Source: Nitrosomonadales bacterium
Lineage (GTDB): Bacteria > Pseudomonadota > Gammaproteobacteria > Burkholderiales > Gallionellaceae
Direction of reading: 5' to 3'
Length of the DNA stretch: 37,286 bases
Assembly (NCBI GenBank): GCA_023259065.1
Contig: JAHFQY010000007.1
Location: 50,811-88,096, forward strand
In this document: piece by piece, positions 14,863-22,592 of the stretch
Position numbering within the stretch: the first letter of the stretch is position 1
How the letters are laid out: the number at the start of each line of letters is the position of its first letter
The notes under the pieces: generated by a model
What the model was told of the DNA's origin: nothing
Databases searched by the model: none
What the model saw: only the letters and a program-made list of their open reading frames with translations
Position numbers and translations under genes: made by a program

Positions 14863-15426
14863 TTAGTGCAGGTCGATTTCAGATCCCAGAATTGCGCTCG
14901 CAAATTCCAGATTGCCCATGATCTTTTGCCAATCGCTGCCCAGATGGGTGCCGATATAGTCAAGGAAGGAGGCATCCGGATCATTCATGAGAATGGCCAC
15001 AGCGTATCCATTTACATTGTCCCTGAGTTTCATTATCACATCGTATTTGGTGCCGCTCGCCAGGGCATCCTCAATCACAACAGGAGCCGGCTCGAAGTAC
15101 ACCCTGGCGATTTCGTTGCGCAGGCTCAGGGTAAAGTCGGAATGGATGGCTGACTTTGCTTCAGCAAAGCTGCGAAAATCGGCGAAATGCCCGTAGGGAC
15201 GAATCTCGAAATATTGCTGCAAGGGAGGCGCTTTATCCTGCTCATGCGCCTCTTCAAAGGCGGCCTCGACTTCCGCGCGACTGCCTTTTTTCAGGTGTAT
15301 CTGAATGATGAGCGCTTCCGTTATGTTGGCAAATCCCTGAGCTTGAAAGTGTCGCACGATACGCTCGGCTGCAACATCGGCCTTGGCGTCTGTGCCATCA
15401 GCAATAAGGGGAGAAGTATTTGTCAT
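14863..15426 (-). CDS. Conserved-looking hypothetical protein, 187 residues
   Basis: This soluble 187-residue protein begins MTNTSPLIADGTDAKADVAA and ends in DYIGTHLGSDWQKIMGNLEF followed by a short acidic tail. It alternates helices with amphipathic strands and has no signal peptide or membrane segment. The start is the ATG at 15426, with AAAGG upstream. A strong inverted repeat (15448-15470) lies just upstream and could be an operator. It is convergent with the kinase gene, with 36 bases between the stops. I do not recognise the family. Confidence 0.75.
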   Translation of the reverse strand: MTNTSPLIADGTDAKADVAAERIVRHFQAQGFANITEALIIQIHLKKGSRAEVEAAFEEAHEQDKAPPLQQYFEIRPYGHFADFRSFAEAKSAIHSDFTLSLRNEIARVYFEPAPVVIEDALASGTKYDVIMKLRDNVNGYAVAILMNDPDASFLDYIGTHLGSDWQKIMGNLEFASAILGSEIDLH

Positions 15427-15447
15427 CGGAACTTGCCTTTAAAAAAA

Positions 15448-15470
15448 GTGTAGTTTACATAAACTGACAC
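15448..15470. promoter_or_regulatory. Inverted repeat, candidate operator
   Basis: AGTTTA and TAAACT (15452-15457 and 15460-15465) face each other across CA, flanked by GTGT on the left and, after one extra base, ACAC on the right. It sits 22 to 44 bases upstream of the start codon at 15426 and 118 bases or more before the gene at 15588, so it could serve either gene. Confidence 0.45.
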
Positions 15471-15587
15471 GGGCGCGCCAAGACTATAAAAGGCAGGCTT
15501 GATGTTGCCTCTGTGTAAGCCGTTACAGGCGTGTGATGCAATTGACCCGGGTGCAGTGGCCAAGGATAATTCCGGCGGAGAGCCCGA

Positions 15588-16604
15588 ATGACAGACCTAG
15601 CAAAATTCCCAAGCGGTGAAATCATAATCAATACCATCCAAGGCTATGCAGCCCAGCCCTTAATGCTGTTCGCCATCTTCATCGCGGCTAACCTGGTAAT
15701 GATCTGGCGCCTGCATGCCATGGAGGGCAAGGGCTTTGAAGGGACGGTGCTGGGCACGCTCATCATGCCCTACTGTTCAGGCTTCGCGAATCTTGTTTTT
15801 GCTTTTGTCATGAGCAAATCGGCCAGCAATGGCGGGGCGGTGATTGAAAATGCCCTCGTCAACAATACCACCAACCTGACGCTGATACTCGGCCTGTCCG
15901 CGGTTTTGGGCTCGGCGGCGGTGCTCCCCAAGGCCAAGGGCAAGCAAAAAAAACATGCCGAATTTTCCCGCATCAACCGCTTGAATTTGCTGTTTACCCT
16001 GATCGCCCTGTTCCTGTTTACCGGAACGCTGTGGGCTTTGTCCAAGGATGGGGAACTTAACCTTTACGACGGCCTGATATTGGTTGGCCTGTTCCTGTTC
16101 TGGCAGATATTGCACGTATTCGAAGTGCTGAAAGACAACATCAGGAAAAACAAGTCATTTCACTGGACGATTGCAATCGACCTGGTGCTTATCGCAGCCA
16201 GCGCTTACTGCATTTATTTTTCCGTGGACCATCTGGTGGAATGGTTCTCCACCACAAAAAACCCGCTATTCAGCTTCGCAAAAATCGGCTGGTTCAGCGG
16301 CTTTCTCATGGTGTTGCCGAATGCCTTCCTTGCGCTGTATTACTCTCACATAGGCAGGCAGGATATTGTCCTGAGTTCCCAGATTGGCGACGGACATATC
16401 TGCATCCCGATGTGTATCGGCCTGTTTTCAGTGTTTAACACGATCCAGCTTCCCGATTCTTTCCAGATGGGCGCCTACATCATCCTGGGAGCAGCAGCGG
16501 TCATCTTCCTGTCGATTGCCGCCATTGGACGCATCCCCCGCTTTGTCGGCGTTGGGCTGATAGGGGCATACGGGTTTTTCCTGTACAACGGGCTGATACA
16601 GTAA
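15588..16604 (+). CDS. Cation/Ca2+ exchanger (CaCA) superfamily-like membrane protein
   Basis: This 338-residue inner-membrane protein has about ten hydrophobic segments. Two related halves each begin with an alpha-repeat-like stretch: MPYCSGFANLVFAFVMSKSA with NALVNNTTNLTLILGLSAV (about residues 64-106) and FLMVLPNAFLALYYSHIG with SSQIGDGHICIPMCIGLFSV (about 242-285). This resembles the Na+/Ca2+ exchanger fold, in which the repeats hold ion-binding acidic and polar residues. The classic P-E pair of the first repeat is absent here (MPYCSGF), so ion choice or even transport is uncertain. The start follows a GGAG site. The gene stands alone, with toxin-antitoxin genes convergent downstream. Confidence 0.65.
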   Translation: MTDLAKFPSGEIIINTIQGYAAQPLMLFAIFIAANLVMIWRLHAMEGKGFEGTVLGTLIMPYCSGFANLVFAFVMSKSASNGGAVIENALVNNTTNLTLILGLSAVLGSAAVLPKAKGKQKKHAEFSRINRLNLLFTLIALFLFTGTLWALSKDGELNLYDGLILVGLFLFWQILHVFEVLKDNIRKNKSFHWTIAIDLVLIAASAYCIYFSVDHLVEWFSTTKNPLFSFAKIGWFSGFLMVLPNAFLALYYSHIGRQDIVLSSQIGDGHICIPMCIGLFSVFNTIQLPDSFQMGAYIILGAAAVIFLSIAAIGRIPRFVGVGLIGAYGFFLYNGLIQ

Positions 16605-16730
16605 GGTAAATATTTTCGGGGAGGCAAGAAAGCCGCTAAGAATGTGGTTTGTAGGCCTTATATTTGACCGTTATGAATTCACTGCCAGAGCCTAATGATT
16701 GTGGCTCAAGCTCGAGTTGTTTCTCTCGCC

Positions 16731-17051
16731 TTATGCAAAGACTACCGACACATGCCCCTCAGTGCGCGAGCGTGGCGTTGCTTTAACCACGATCTGGATA
16801 TCGCGCCCCAGGCGGGTCAGGCATTCCAGCATTTTTGACTCGGAAATGCCGCGAAATTGGCCGCGCAACAGACCGGATAGCTTGGGCTGGGAGATACCCA
16901 GCAACTCGGCAGCTTGAACCTGGGTCAACTTGCGCCGCTTGATGATGTCGCCGATTTTGGTCGCCAGTTGTGCCTTGACCAGCATTTCATCGGCATTCTC
17001 CAGGCCGAGGTCGGCATATACATTGGTGCTACCACGTTCGATGTTGCTCAT
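16731..17051 (-). CDS. XRE-family antitoxin (HigA-like)
   Basis: This 106-residue protein has a helix-turn-helix at about residues 38-70 (RRKLTQVQAAELLGISQPKLSGLLRG split across helices 2 and 3). It is followed by RGISESKMLECLTRLGRDIQIVV, a C-terminal stretch common in the HigA2/Xre group. It should repress the operon and bind the upstream-encoded toxin. The toxin gene precedes it, the HigBA order, and the two overlap by four bases (17048-17051). It has a good AAGGAG ribosome site of its own. Confidence 0.92.
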   Translation of the reverse strand: MSNIERGSTNVYADLGLENADEMLVKAQLATKIGDIIKRRKLTQVQAAELLGISQPKLSGLLRGQFRGISESKMLECLTRLGRDIQIVVKATPRSRTEGHVSVVFA

Positions 17052-17413
17052 TTTTTTACTCCTTCTGCGTGCTGTTGCGCCAGCTTCAGTCTGTCACGAA
17101 TCAAGTCCAGGTCCTGCTTGGGTGTTGCGATGCCTTTGTGGGATTTTTTCTGGAAACAATGCAGCACGTAAATCGCATTGCTGAATCGCACGGTGTACAC
17201 AGCACGGTATGTATTGCCATCATCGTCCTCTACCACCTCAATCACACCCGCGGAGCCGAATCCTTTTAGCGGCTTGGCCTGCACATGTTTCCCGCCGTTC
17301 TGCGCCAGATGCAGCGCGTATCCAAAGGTATCGACAACATCGGAGGGCATGGACTGCAAATCCTTCTTTGCTGAAGCAACCCATTCCAGCGGTTTGACTG
17401 GCGATTTGTTCAT
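17048..17413 (-). CDS. RelE/HigB-type toxin (phage Gp49-like)
   Basis: This 121-residue protein has the Gp49-like/HigB signature: LEWVASAKKDLQSMPSDVVDTFGYALHLAQNG, then KPLKGFGSAGVIEVVEDDDGNTYRAVYTVRFSNAIYVLHCFQKKSHKGI. Conserved basic residues and the FQKKS motif match ribosome-dependent RNases of the RelE fold. It comes first in the operon, followed by its XRE antitoxin with a four-base overlap. A strong promoter (17420-17447) ends only seven bases before the ATG, so the transcript may be leaderless or nearly so. Confidence 0.93.
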   Translation of the reverse strand: MNKSPVKPLEWVASAKKDLQSMPSDVVDTFGYALHLAQNGGKHVQAKPLKGFGSAGVIEVVEDDDGNTYRAVYTVRFSNAIYVLHCFQKKSHKGIATPKQDLDLIRDRLKLAQQHAEGVKK

Positions 17414-17419
17414 GTCCGG

Positions 17420-17447
17420 ATTATACCCATATTGGAATAATAATCAA
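17420..17447 (-). promoter_or_regulatory. Sigma70 promoter of the HigBA-like operon
   Basis: Read on the minus strand, TTGATT (17447-17442) and a perfect TATAAT (17425-17420) are separated by 16 bases. An imperfect inverted repeat ATTATTCC/GGGTATAAT covers the spacer and the -10 box and is a candidate site for the XRE antitoxin. Confidence 0.7.
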
Positions 17448-17579
17448 TTTTGGGTCACATCAATAAATTAAAGGGGGCTGCTTTGGTGTTGTTTTCGACT
17501 CCCATATTGCCAAGATTTGGCTCGAAGCTGGCCCTGTTAGTTGCGCGCACTTCAATGTGTGGAACCGTACGCCCTTGTG

Positions 17580-18419
17580 CTATGGCTGAACGAACAATTC
17601 CGGATCAACCATGGCCCCGTTCAGTATCACGCTCCAGTGCAGATGCGGCCCGGTGGCGCGCCCGGTTTGGCCGGAAAGCCCGAGTTGCTGGCCTTTGCTG
17701 ACCGCCTGGCCGGTTTGCACGTCGAAGCGGTCAAGGTGGCAATACATGGTGATGAGGCCATTGCCATGGTCGATAAAGACCGTCTTGCCGTTGAAAAAAT
17801 AATCATCCACCGCGATCACCACACCGGGTGCGCTGGCCTGGATGGGGGTGCCGCGTGCCACCGCCACATCGAGACCGGCATGGGGTGAACGTGGCTCGCC
17901 GTTGAAGAAGCGGCGCAAGCCAAAGCGGCTTGCCAGCTGGCCTTTAACGGGCGTAATAAAAGCCAGGTCGTTGTCTTCTGCAGCACGCCAGCGGCGTTTT
18001 AATTCCTTGATGACAGCTATTTCACGTTCGGCGCGAGCCAGGTCGGCGGGAGAGAGCTCTACCTTGCTCTTGTCTTTAAGCGTGAGGCGCTGCTCGGGAT
18101 AATTCTTGGGGTTGACGGTGAACTGCTGGGTTTTTGTTTCGTCACCGATTTTGACGCGCAGCTCGTGTGAACCCGGCGCTGTATCCAGCGACAACCCGAC
18201 CACAGCGACCCATAGATTGTTGTCGGCTGTAACCAGTACAGGCTGCTCTCCCAACCAGGTTTGCGGCTTGCTGCTTGAGGTGCTGGCCAGCGGCACCAGC
18301 GCAACCCCGCCCGGTACATTGGAGGATGCAGGGAGGCCATAGGCAGCCAGAGGGAATGCAAAAATGAACAGGCCAAGTCGGCTACACAGGCGGAAGGTGT
18401 GGGTGATTAGCGTGTTCAT
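17580..18419 (-). CDS. Periplasmic M23 family metallopeptidase
   Basis: This 279-residue protein has a signal peptide (about residues 1-29), a central beta-rich region (about 45-150) and a C-terminal LytM/M23 peptidase domain (about 165-275). The zinc-binding residues are present: H and D in PHAGLDVA, and the HLH of GPHLHW. SRFGLRRFFNGEPRSPHAG and GNGLITMYCHL are typical of the active family members, so it should cleave peptidoglycan cross-links. Its start overlaps the stop of the hydrolase gene (ATGA at 18416-18419), so both are translated from one message. Confidence 0.95.
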   Translation of the reverse strand: MNTLITHTFRLCSRLGLFIFAFPLAAYGLPASSNVPGGVALVPLASTSSSKPQTWLGEQPVLVTADNNLWVAVVGLSLDTAPGSHELRVKIGDETKTQQFTVNPKNYPEQRLTLKDKSKVELSPADLARAEREIAVIKELKRRWRAAEDNDLAFITPVKGQLASRFGLRRFFNGEPRSPHAGLDVAVARGTPIQASAPGVVIAVDDYFFNGKTVFIDHGNGLITMYCHLDRFDVQTGQAVSKGQQLGLSGQTGRATGPHLHWSVILNGAMVDPELFVQP

Positions 18420-19192
18420 CTCTGTTTCTTTGGTGATTCAAGCCAGTCAATAATATACGCAGCAACCTCCTGCCAGTGTGGCTCTGCCATGAGCCAGTGG
18501 GAGTGGTTTGCAAATTCTTTGTAGTTTGACACCGCCTGATATTTTTTTGCAATACGGCGCACGATGGACGCGGGGGCGCCGCGGTCTTTGCCACCGGCGA
18601 TGACCAGCATCGGGCAGGTGACGCGGGATTCATCGACCCTGGCAGCACCGCGCGAGTCGAAAAACCAGTAGAAGATTTCGCATGCGGCCTTGCCGGATTC
18701 ATATACAAATTTGTTGTACAGTTCTCTGCGCTCGTTCTGTGGCAGTTGGTGCAGCATGGCGTAAGACGCCTCTGCAAAAGTCAGCCGCATCGGCTTTCTC
18801 CAGAACCCCCAGGTGGAATGGATGCTCAGGGAGCTGCGAATCACGGAGGGGGTGATGGACAGAATGCCGGCGGGAGCGACGGGGGCGAGCAACACCAGTT
18901 GTGTTGCCAGCCCGCGCGCGCCGAGTATCTGCGCCAGCAGTCCTCCCATCGAGTGGCCGAGAATGATGGGTTTTTCTCCCAGTTGGCGAATTTCATTTTC
19001 CAGAACCTCTGCATAGTCCAGCAGGCTGGTTGTGCCCAGACGCGGGTCGGGTGTGTCTCGCGGATTCATGTCATGGTAGGGCAGCGTGGGCACGATGCAG
19101 TGGTAGCCCTCGGCTTCGAAGGTTTGCCGGAAATTCTCCCAGTACCAGGGCGAGCCCCACATTCCGTGAATCATGAAGATCGTTTTGCCCAA
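18416..19192 (-). CDS. Alpha/beta hydrolase
   Basis: This 258-residue cytoplasmic enzyme has the full catalytic triad: the nucleophile Ser in GHSMGG (about residues 79-84), the Asp in GGKDRGAP (about 203), and the His in NHSHW (about 233). The oxyanion HGMWGSPWYWENF motif is near the N-terminus. The start is a TTG at 19192, supported by GGGAGG six to eight bases upstream; the first ATG would drop six residues of the first strand. It forms a coupled pair with the M23 peptidase. The substrate is unknown; an esterase or lipase-like role is likely. Confidence 0.9.
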   Translation of the reverse strand: MGKTIFMIHGMWGSPWYWENFRQTFEAEGYHCIVPTLPYHDMNPRDTPDPRLGTTSLLDYAEVLENEIRQLGEKPIILGHSMGGLLAQILGARGLATQLVLLAPVAPAGILSITPSVIRSSLSIHSTWGFWRKPMRLTFAEASYAMLHQLPQNERRELYNKFVYESGKAACEIFYWFFDSRGAARVDESRVTCPMLVIAGGKDRGAPASIVRRIAKKYQAVSNYKEFANHSHWLMAEPHWQEVAAYIIDWLESPKKQR

Positions 19193-19377
19193 GCGCTACC
19201 TCCCAGAATGGCGATAAATGAATTTCAATAGTTACGAAGTGGCCCGTTCGAATCCTGAACGGTTTCTCAATGGTGAATGATAGCGGGAATTTATTTGATG
19301 GGTATGGGCGAGCCCGTGTTTAACCATAAGCGATAGTTAATGTGACGGGTGTTTTTGGGTGTGGATGGCTTTACTTT

Positions 19378-19752
19378 TCATGCCGGCAACTCCAGATCGA
19401 AAATTCTTTCGCATTCGGCCATTATCGATTTGCCGATTTCGGATTGGTAGCGGGGATCCAGGGACTCCTGCATTTCGTGGCTGATATAAAACCCGGCTTC
19501 GCGCGAGGTGCTTGCCGCGATCTGCCGCGCCAGTTGATCACTCAAGTCAGACAAATGCCGGCGCTGCGCCAGAGGCATGTTGCGTTTGGAGCGTGACAGC
19601 CAGTCTGCGGCGAGTGTTGCGCCCTGGGCCTGGGTGAGCCACTGGCCGTGTTCGTAGTAAACGGACAGGCGCTCGGCCACGAGGGCGAAGATCAACGCGA
19701 TGATTACGCCGCGTTCTGTTGCTGGCGAGGAAGGTGTTTCCTGCTCATTCAA
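19378..19752 (-). CDS. Hypothetical protein, 124 residues
   Basis: This 124-residue protein is mostly helical. A hydrophobic stretch GVIIALIFALVAERLSVYYEHG (about residues 15-36) could be a membrane anchor or a buried helix, followed by a charged helical part and the motif FYISHEMQESLDPRY. The only start in frame at the right place is a TTG at 19752, with a weak GGAA upstream. It sits alone between the hydrolase and a toxin-antitoxin module, with gaps of 185 and 68 bases. I do not recognise it. Confidence 0.6.
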   Translation of the reverse strand: MNEQETPSSPATERGVIIALIFALVAERLSVYYEHGQWLTQAQGATLAADWLSRSKRNMPLAQRRHLSDLSDQLARQIAASTSREAGFYISHEMQESLDPRYQSEIGKSIMAECERIFDLELPA

Positions 19753-19820
19753 TTGCCAGATTCCTATTTGAGTTTACCGAACGAGGCTAGAGTAATTTCG
19801 ACGAGCCATTAGTTGATGCG

Positions 19821-20114
19821 TTATGGATATAGCCGTGACTGATGGATGACCCTGACGATTCTGATTTTGCTGCTGGTAACACGGTAAATCAGGTTGTATG
19901 GAAATTTGGTAAAAATCAGTTCGCGCGGCGCACCAGATTTGGGAATTCGTCCAGCCAATGGAAAGCGGGTAAGCAGTTCGGCTTGGCTGATGATGTAGTC
20001 CACCACTTGTTCTGCAGCAACGGGGTTGTCAGTAGCAATGTAGGCATCTATTGCCAACAAGTCGCTCGCTGAGCGAGCCGACCATTCAAGCTGCTTTTTT
20101 GCTTTTCGCTGCAC
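19821..20114 (-). CDS. ParE/RelE-family toxin
   Basis: This 97-residue ParE-type toxin is marked by LEWSARSASDLLAIDAYIATDNPVAAEQVVDYI, FPLAGRIPKSGAPRELIF and FPYNLIYRVTSSKIRIVRVIHQSRLYP. The C-terminal IxRVxH-x-x-R-x-x-P signature is complete. The start is a GTG inside the antitoxin gene, giving a 29-base overlap; no later start precedes the conserved LEWSA. Family members poison DNA gyrase (ParE) or cleave mRNA (RelE); the sequence fits the ParE side better. This is the fourth toxin-antitoxin pair in the window. Confidence 0.93.
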   Translation of the reverse strand: MQRKAKKQLEWSARSASDLLAIDAYIATDNPVAAEQVVDYIISQAELLTRFPLAGRIPKSGAPRELIFTKFPYNLIYRVTSSKIRIVRVIHQSRLYP

Positions 20115-20343
20115 GTTGTGCCCGTTGCTTGGTGAGAGATGCGCGGATCTGTTCCGTGGTGACCACCCTGCCGATATTCAGATCAGCCTGTCCTGCCGCT
20201 ATGGCATTTTCTTTCCACTCCAGATAATCCAGGCGATCTTTGAGCGCTGTTTTGATGATGGCTTCTGGATTGATATGTGCAGAGGCTGCTGCTTTTTCCA
20301 GGCGTTTGACTAGTGTTTTGGGTAGCTTAAGTTCACCAAGCAT
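20086..20343 (-). CDS. Antitoxin of the ParE module (ribbon-helix-helix type)
   Basis: This 85-residue protein begins with a short strand LGELKLPKTLVKRLEKAAASAHINPEAIIKTALKDRLDYLEWKE, which fits a ribbon-helix-helix DNA-binding domain. The middle VVTTEQIRASL and the basic tail would contact the toxin. A GGAGAAAC ribosome site precedes the ATG at 20343. The gene precedes and overlaps the toxin gene by 29 bases, an unusually long but plausible coupling. The family name is less certain than the role. Confidence 0.88.
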   Translation of the reverse strand: MLGELKLPKTLVKRLEKAAASAHINPEAIIKTALKDRLDYLEWKENAIAAGQADLNIGRVVTTEQIRASLTKQRAQRAAKSKKAA

Positions 20344-20422
20344 GATGTTTCTCCATTAAATATGTGCGCTGATTTTACGCTCGAACTGGCTACAAGGTAA
20401 GGCAGGGCTAAGTGTGAGCTGC

Positions 20423-21817
20423 CTACAACGCGCGCACTTTGACCGTCTTGCCCTTCACCTTGCCTGCGGATAATTTCTTCACCGCCTCAATGGCGATGTC
20501 ACGCGCCACGGCAACGTAGGTGGAGGCATCGGTGACGCTGATCTTGCCGACCTGTTCGCGAGTAAAGCCCGCATCACCGGTGAGCGCGCCCAGCACGTCG
20601 CCGGGGCGGATTTTTTCCTTGCGCCCGCCGAGTATTTGCAGGGTGACCATGGGCGGTATCAAGGGTGACTGGTCGTCATCTTCCAACTCGTCCAGCTCAT
20701 GCCACTCCGGCTCTATGGCCAGCGTCTTGGCGATGTTGATGATGCGGTTGCGCTCGGACGGCGCGCACAGGTTCAAGGCCCAGCCGTTCTGGTCGGCGCG
20801 CCCGGTGCGGCCGATGCGGTGCACGTGGATTTCCGGGTCGGGGGTGACATCGACGTTGATGACCATTTCCAGCTTGTCGATATCCAGGCCGCGTGCGGCC
20901 ACGTCGGTGGCTACCAGCACCGAGCAGCTGCGGTTGGCAAACTGGATCAGCACCTGGTCGCGTTCGCGTTGTTCCATGTCGCCATTCAGGGTGAGGGCCT
21001 TGATGCCGTGGGCGTGCAGCGTTTCCAGCAGCGAGCGGCATTGCTGCTTGGTGTTGCAAAAGGCCAGCGTGCTGACCGGGCGGTAGTGCAGCAGCAGGGC
21101 GGCGACCGCCTGCAGGCGCTGGCCATCTTCCACCTTGTAGAAGCGCTGGCGTATCTTGCTTTCCTCGTGTTGCTCCAGCAGCTTCACTTCCTGCGGCTCG
21201 CGCATGAACTGGCGCGCCAGGCGCATGACGCCGTCGGGATAGGTGGCGGAGAACAGCAGGGTCTGGCGATCTTGCGGGCAATGCCTGGAAACGTAAGCGA
21301 TGTCGTCATAAAAGCCCATGTCCAGCATGCGATCGGCTTCGTCCAGCACCAGGGTGTTGAGCGCTTCCAGATTGAGGGTTTCGCGCTGCAGGTGATCCAT
21401 GATGCGCCCGGGCGTGCCGACGACGATGTGCGCGCCGTGTTCCAGGCTGGAGATTTGCGGGCGCATGGTGGAGCCGCCGACCAGCGTCAGTATCTTGATG
21501 TTGTCGGCGGAGCGTGCCAGCCGGCGCAATTCCTGGGTGACCTGATCGGCCAGTTCGCGCGTGGGGCATAACACCATGGCCTGCACGGCAAAGCGGCGCG
21601 GGTTGAGGCGGGTGAGCAGGGGCAGGCCGAATGATGCAGTCTTGCCGCTGCCTGTCTTGGCCTGCGCTATAAGGTCGCGCCCGGCCAGGGTGATGGGCAG
21701 GCTGGCGGCCTGTATCGGTGTCATCGTCAGGTAGCCCAGCTGCTGCAAGTTGGCCAGCATGGCGGGGGCCAGCGGCAGTGTGTTGAAGGAGCGGGCGCTG
21801 TGTTCTTGAGTAGTCAT
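20423..21817 (-). CDS. dbpA: ATP-dependent RNA helicase DbpA
   Basis: This 464-residue DEAD-box helicase has Walker A AKTGSGKT (about residues 53-60), PTRELA, TPGR, DEADRMLDMGF (about 160-170), SATYP, and the C-terminal HRIGRTGRAD. After the helicase core a domain of about 75 residues ends the protein (LIPPMVTLQILGGRKEKIRPGDVLGAL and VAVARDIAIEAVKKL). This is the DbpA RNA-recognition domain that binds hairpin 92 of 23S rRNA. It acts in late assembly of the large ribosomal subunit. The length matches E. coli DbpA. The gene stands alone with a gap of 79 bases to the antitoxin downstream. Confidence 0.96.
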   Translation of the reverse strand: MTTQEHSARSFNTLPLAPAMLANLQQLGYLTMTPIQAASLPITLAGRDLIAQAKTGSGKTASFGLPLLTRLNPRRFAVQAMVLCPTRELADQVTQELRRLARSADNIKILTLVGGSTMRPQISSLEHGAHIVVGTPGRIMDHLQRETLNLEALNTLVLDEADRMLDMGFYDDIAYVSRHCPQDRQTLLFSATYPDGVMRLARQFMREPQEVKLLEQHEESKIRQRFYKVEDGQRLQAVAALLLHYRPVSTLAFCNTKQQCRSLLETLHAHGIKALTLNGDMEQRERDQVLIQFANRSCSVLVATDVAARGLDIDKLEMVINVDVTPDPEIHVHRIGRTGRADQNGWALNLCAPSERNRIINIAKTLAIEPEWHELDELEDDDQSPLIPPMVTLQILGGRKEKIRPGDVLGALTGDAGFTREQVGKISVTDASTYVAVARDIAIEAVKKLSAGKVKGKTVKVRAL

Positions 21818-21876
21818 ACTTTTGATCCAAAATTTTTAGTGGGAACGCCGACGAGGATGTCGACGCTCCAGCCTGT

Positions 21877-22374
21877 TCAAGGCTTACGGCGTTTGGAAGG
21901 GGGAAGGTGCTGTTTGCCCTGAACCAGTTCCTTGGTGGGTATCCACACCGGCTTGGGCTTGGGTTTGGATACCAGCAGATTCTTGCCTGCGCTATTCCTC
22001 ACCGTCTTGTACGCCTGAATCGCATCCAGCAGCTGCTCCTGGCTGACCCAAGTAGCCGGGTGCTTGCCCTTGGGCTGGTAGGCCGCGAGGTGTTCCTTGA
22101 GGCGTGCGATATTTTTTGCACTGTCATCTTTGGTGCGCTGGCTGGCCATCATGGCCTGTGCATCGGCGGTGAGGGTATAGCCGCCGTCAATTCCGACTAG
22201 CAAGCCGCAAGAGGACAGCCGGGTGAATGCATCGGATAGTCTGGTCTTGTTGGGAAGCTCATCCTGAGACAATGCAATTGCCGTGATGATCTCGGCCAGG
22301 TCGGCAGGCCGCCGCTTTGCTGCAACGGTGAGGGACAGTAATAGTACGGCGTCAATATCGTGAACTGGGTGCAT
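21877..22374 (-). CDS. Hypothetical protein, winged-helix-like, 165 residues
   Basis: This is a 165-residue soluble protein. Residues 1-75 (HDIDAVLLLSLTVAAKRRPADLAEIITAI, then LSDAFTRLSSCGLLVGIDGGYTLT) alternate helices with a small wing and look like a winged-helix DNA-binding fold. The C-terminal half is basic and rich in Lys and Pro, ending HLPPSKRRKP. It lies 59 bases upstream of dbpA on the same strand, so it may share its transcript. I do not recognise a named family; a nucleic-acid-binding role is inferred from shape and charge only. Confidence 0.7.
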   Translation of the reverse strand: MHPVHDIDAVLLLSLTVAAKRRPADLAEIITAIALSQDELPNKTRLSDAFTRLSSCGLLVGIDGGYTLTADAQAMMASQRTKDDSAKNIARLKEHLAAYQPKGKHPATWVSQEQLLDAIQAYKTVRNSAGKNLLVSKPKPKPVWIPTKELVQGKQHLPPSKRRKP

Positions 22375-22592
22375 GGTGAACTTTTGAGAAATTAGAGCAA
22401 GTAATGGGCTTAGCCATGGTTTTCAGGCGCAAGTATACCGCTACGGGCTGTGTGTAGCCGCAGGCATGTGCTGGCCTGCTTGCCGGGGGCAAAGTCGATA
22501 GCGACAGGGCGTGCATTTTTCCCTGTTGGTGTCCGTGCGCTTGGTGTAAATTGAACGAGTTAAACCCGTCATTACCCATGGAGGAAAATCTC

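Noticed and set aside
19244-19262. Hairpin CCGTTC/GAACGG as a terminator
   Set aside because: The stem is only six bases with a seven-base loop and no T-run follows in either direction.
20699-21571. 290-residue open frame on the plus strand
   Set aside because: It is antisense to dbpA, whose helicase motifs are complete; the frame has no domain.
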